Below, in pieces: positions 5,335-5,555 of a stretch of DNA of 5,555 nucleotides. The position numbers were made by a program, and so were the translations under genes. Source of the DNA: an uncultured Peptococcaceae bacterium (GTDB lineage: Bacteria > Bacillota > Peptococcia > Peptococcales > Peptococcaceae). Location of the stretch: the NCBI GenBank assembly GCA_902462325.1, contig CABQBF010000162.1, positions 1 to 5,555 of the forward strand, in the 5' to 3' direction. The notes beneath the pieces are model-generated. The model was not told the DNA's origin. It did not search any database and saw only the letters and a program-made list of their open reading frames with translations. How positions within the stretch are numbered: position 1 is the first letter of the stretch; every line of letters begins with the position of its first letter.

Positions 5335-5344
5335 TTTTTGTCAA
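5316..5344 (-). promoter_or_regulatory. Consensus promoter of arsR
   Basis: On the minus strand TTGACA (5339-5344) and TATAAT (5316-5321) are both perfect sigma-A-type elements with the ideal 17-bp spacer. Transcription should start near 5309, about 34 bases before the arsR ATG. Such a strong promoter fits a gene held down by its own repressor. Confidence 0.8.
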
Positions 5345-5391
5345 TCTATTTTTAATATTTTTTCACAAATGCCCTGTCCATCGCAACAAAA

Positions 5392-5553
5392 TTAAACAAA
5401 ACTTTTTCTCCTCCTATTGATTTTATCAGCAACATAAGAAACAACAGCATAATACAGTATGCCTATAAATCGTAACGCAATTTTCCTTGCACCTTTCTGG
5501 AAGAAAAAGTATAATAAAAGTATTCCCAATTTTGATTTTTTAGCTGGAGGCAT
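5392..5553 (-). CDS. Hypothetical short membrane-type open frame reaching the right edge
   Basis: An open frame of 53 codons runs from ATG 5553 to TAA 5392-5394 and could equally be the C-terminal part of a longer gene that starts beyond the window. The product begins MPPAKKSKLGILLLYFFFQ, has a second hydrophobic stretch FIGILYYAVVSYVA (29-42), and ends with basic DKINRRRKSFV, so it looks like one or two membrane helices with a cytoplasmic tail. I do not recognise it. No upstream ribosome site can be seen because the window ends. In A/T-rich DNA a frame of this length can arise by chance, and plus-strand promoter-like signals overlap it. Confidence 0.35.
   Translation of the reverse strand: MPPAKKSKLGILLLYFFFQKGARKIALRFIGILYYAVVSYVADKINRRRKSFV
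5487..5550 (+). promoter_or_regulatory. Possible divergent promoter and ribosome binding site at right edge
   Basis: On the plus strand a perfect TATAAT (5510-5515) follows TTGCAC (5487-5492, three of six -35 bases) at 17 bp, and CTGGAGG (5544-5550) lies five bases before the window end. A gene starting just outside the window on the plus strand would fit. This conflicts with the minus-strand open frame over the same bases, so at most one of the two is likely to be functional. Confidence 0.3.
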
Positions 5554-5555
5554 AC

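Noticed and set aside
5352..5399. Fifteen-codon minus-strand frame from TTG 5399 after AGGAGG (5410-5415)
   Set aside because: The AGGAGG is part of a run of Arg and Lys codons in the longer frame, the spacing of 10 bases is long, and TTG is a poor start.
1..5555. tRNA, rRNA, CRISPR arrays, insertion sequences, riboswitches
   Set aside because: I saw no cloverleaf, regular repeat-spacer pattern, transposase motif or known riboswitch core when reading both strands; intergenic spaces are mostly too short and are accounted for by promoters, operators and terminators.

Overview
All supported complete genes lie on the minus strand. The window looks like chromosomal DNA of a Gram-positive anaerobe of the Clostridia. 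Grounds for this are the strong GGAGG-type ribosome binding sites, TTGACA/TATAAT-type promoters, A/T-rich intergenic DNA, a C_GCAxxG_C_C family protein, and a BceAB-like ABC transporter beside a kinase with almost no extracellular loop. The genus cannot be fixed from the sequence alone.

Region A (1-2300, richer in G+C) is a signalling and transport module. In transcription order it holds an OmpR-family response regulator (2300-1614), a two-helix sensor kinase that overlaps it by 14 bases (1627-638), and after 82 bases the start of a MacB/LolD/BceA-type ABC ATPase (555 to the left edge, truncated). The regulator has a recognisable promoter. The ATPase has its own promoter-like stretch with a poor -35 and an 11-bp-spaced TCAC repeat, as expected for activation by an OmpR-type regulator. 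The layout matches systems that sense and remove peptide antibiotics or other envelope-active compounds. The membrane permease would lie beyond the left edge.

Region B (2429-5344, more A/T-rich) is a second unit of unusually cysteine-rich proteins. It contains an ArsR/SmtB repressor with a CxC metal(loid) site (5275-4970), a terminator hairpin, and a COG0701/ArsP-type permease with an FCSCS motif (4785-3862). These are followed by a 55-residue protein with three Cys-Cys pairs (3838-3671) that is easily missed because of its size, a C39-like papain-fold protein without a signal peptide (3636-2986), and a C_GCAxxG_C_C redox protein (2983-2504), then a terminator. A 16-base sequence at the arsR promoter is repeated exactly upstream of the permease, which suggests that ArsR controls both transcripts. 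Repressor plus permease is a known metal(loid)-resistance pairing. The three cysteine-rich genes behind it have no role I can name and are the most interesting part of the window.

Region C (5345-5555) is ambiguous. It carries a 53-codon minus-strand open frame reaching the right edge, and also a plus-strand promoter-like and GGAGG signal that could serve a divergent gene starting just outside the window. No RNA gene, CRISPR array, insertion sequence or attachment site was recognised.
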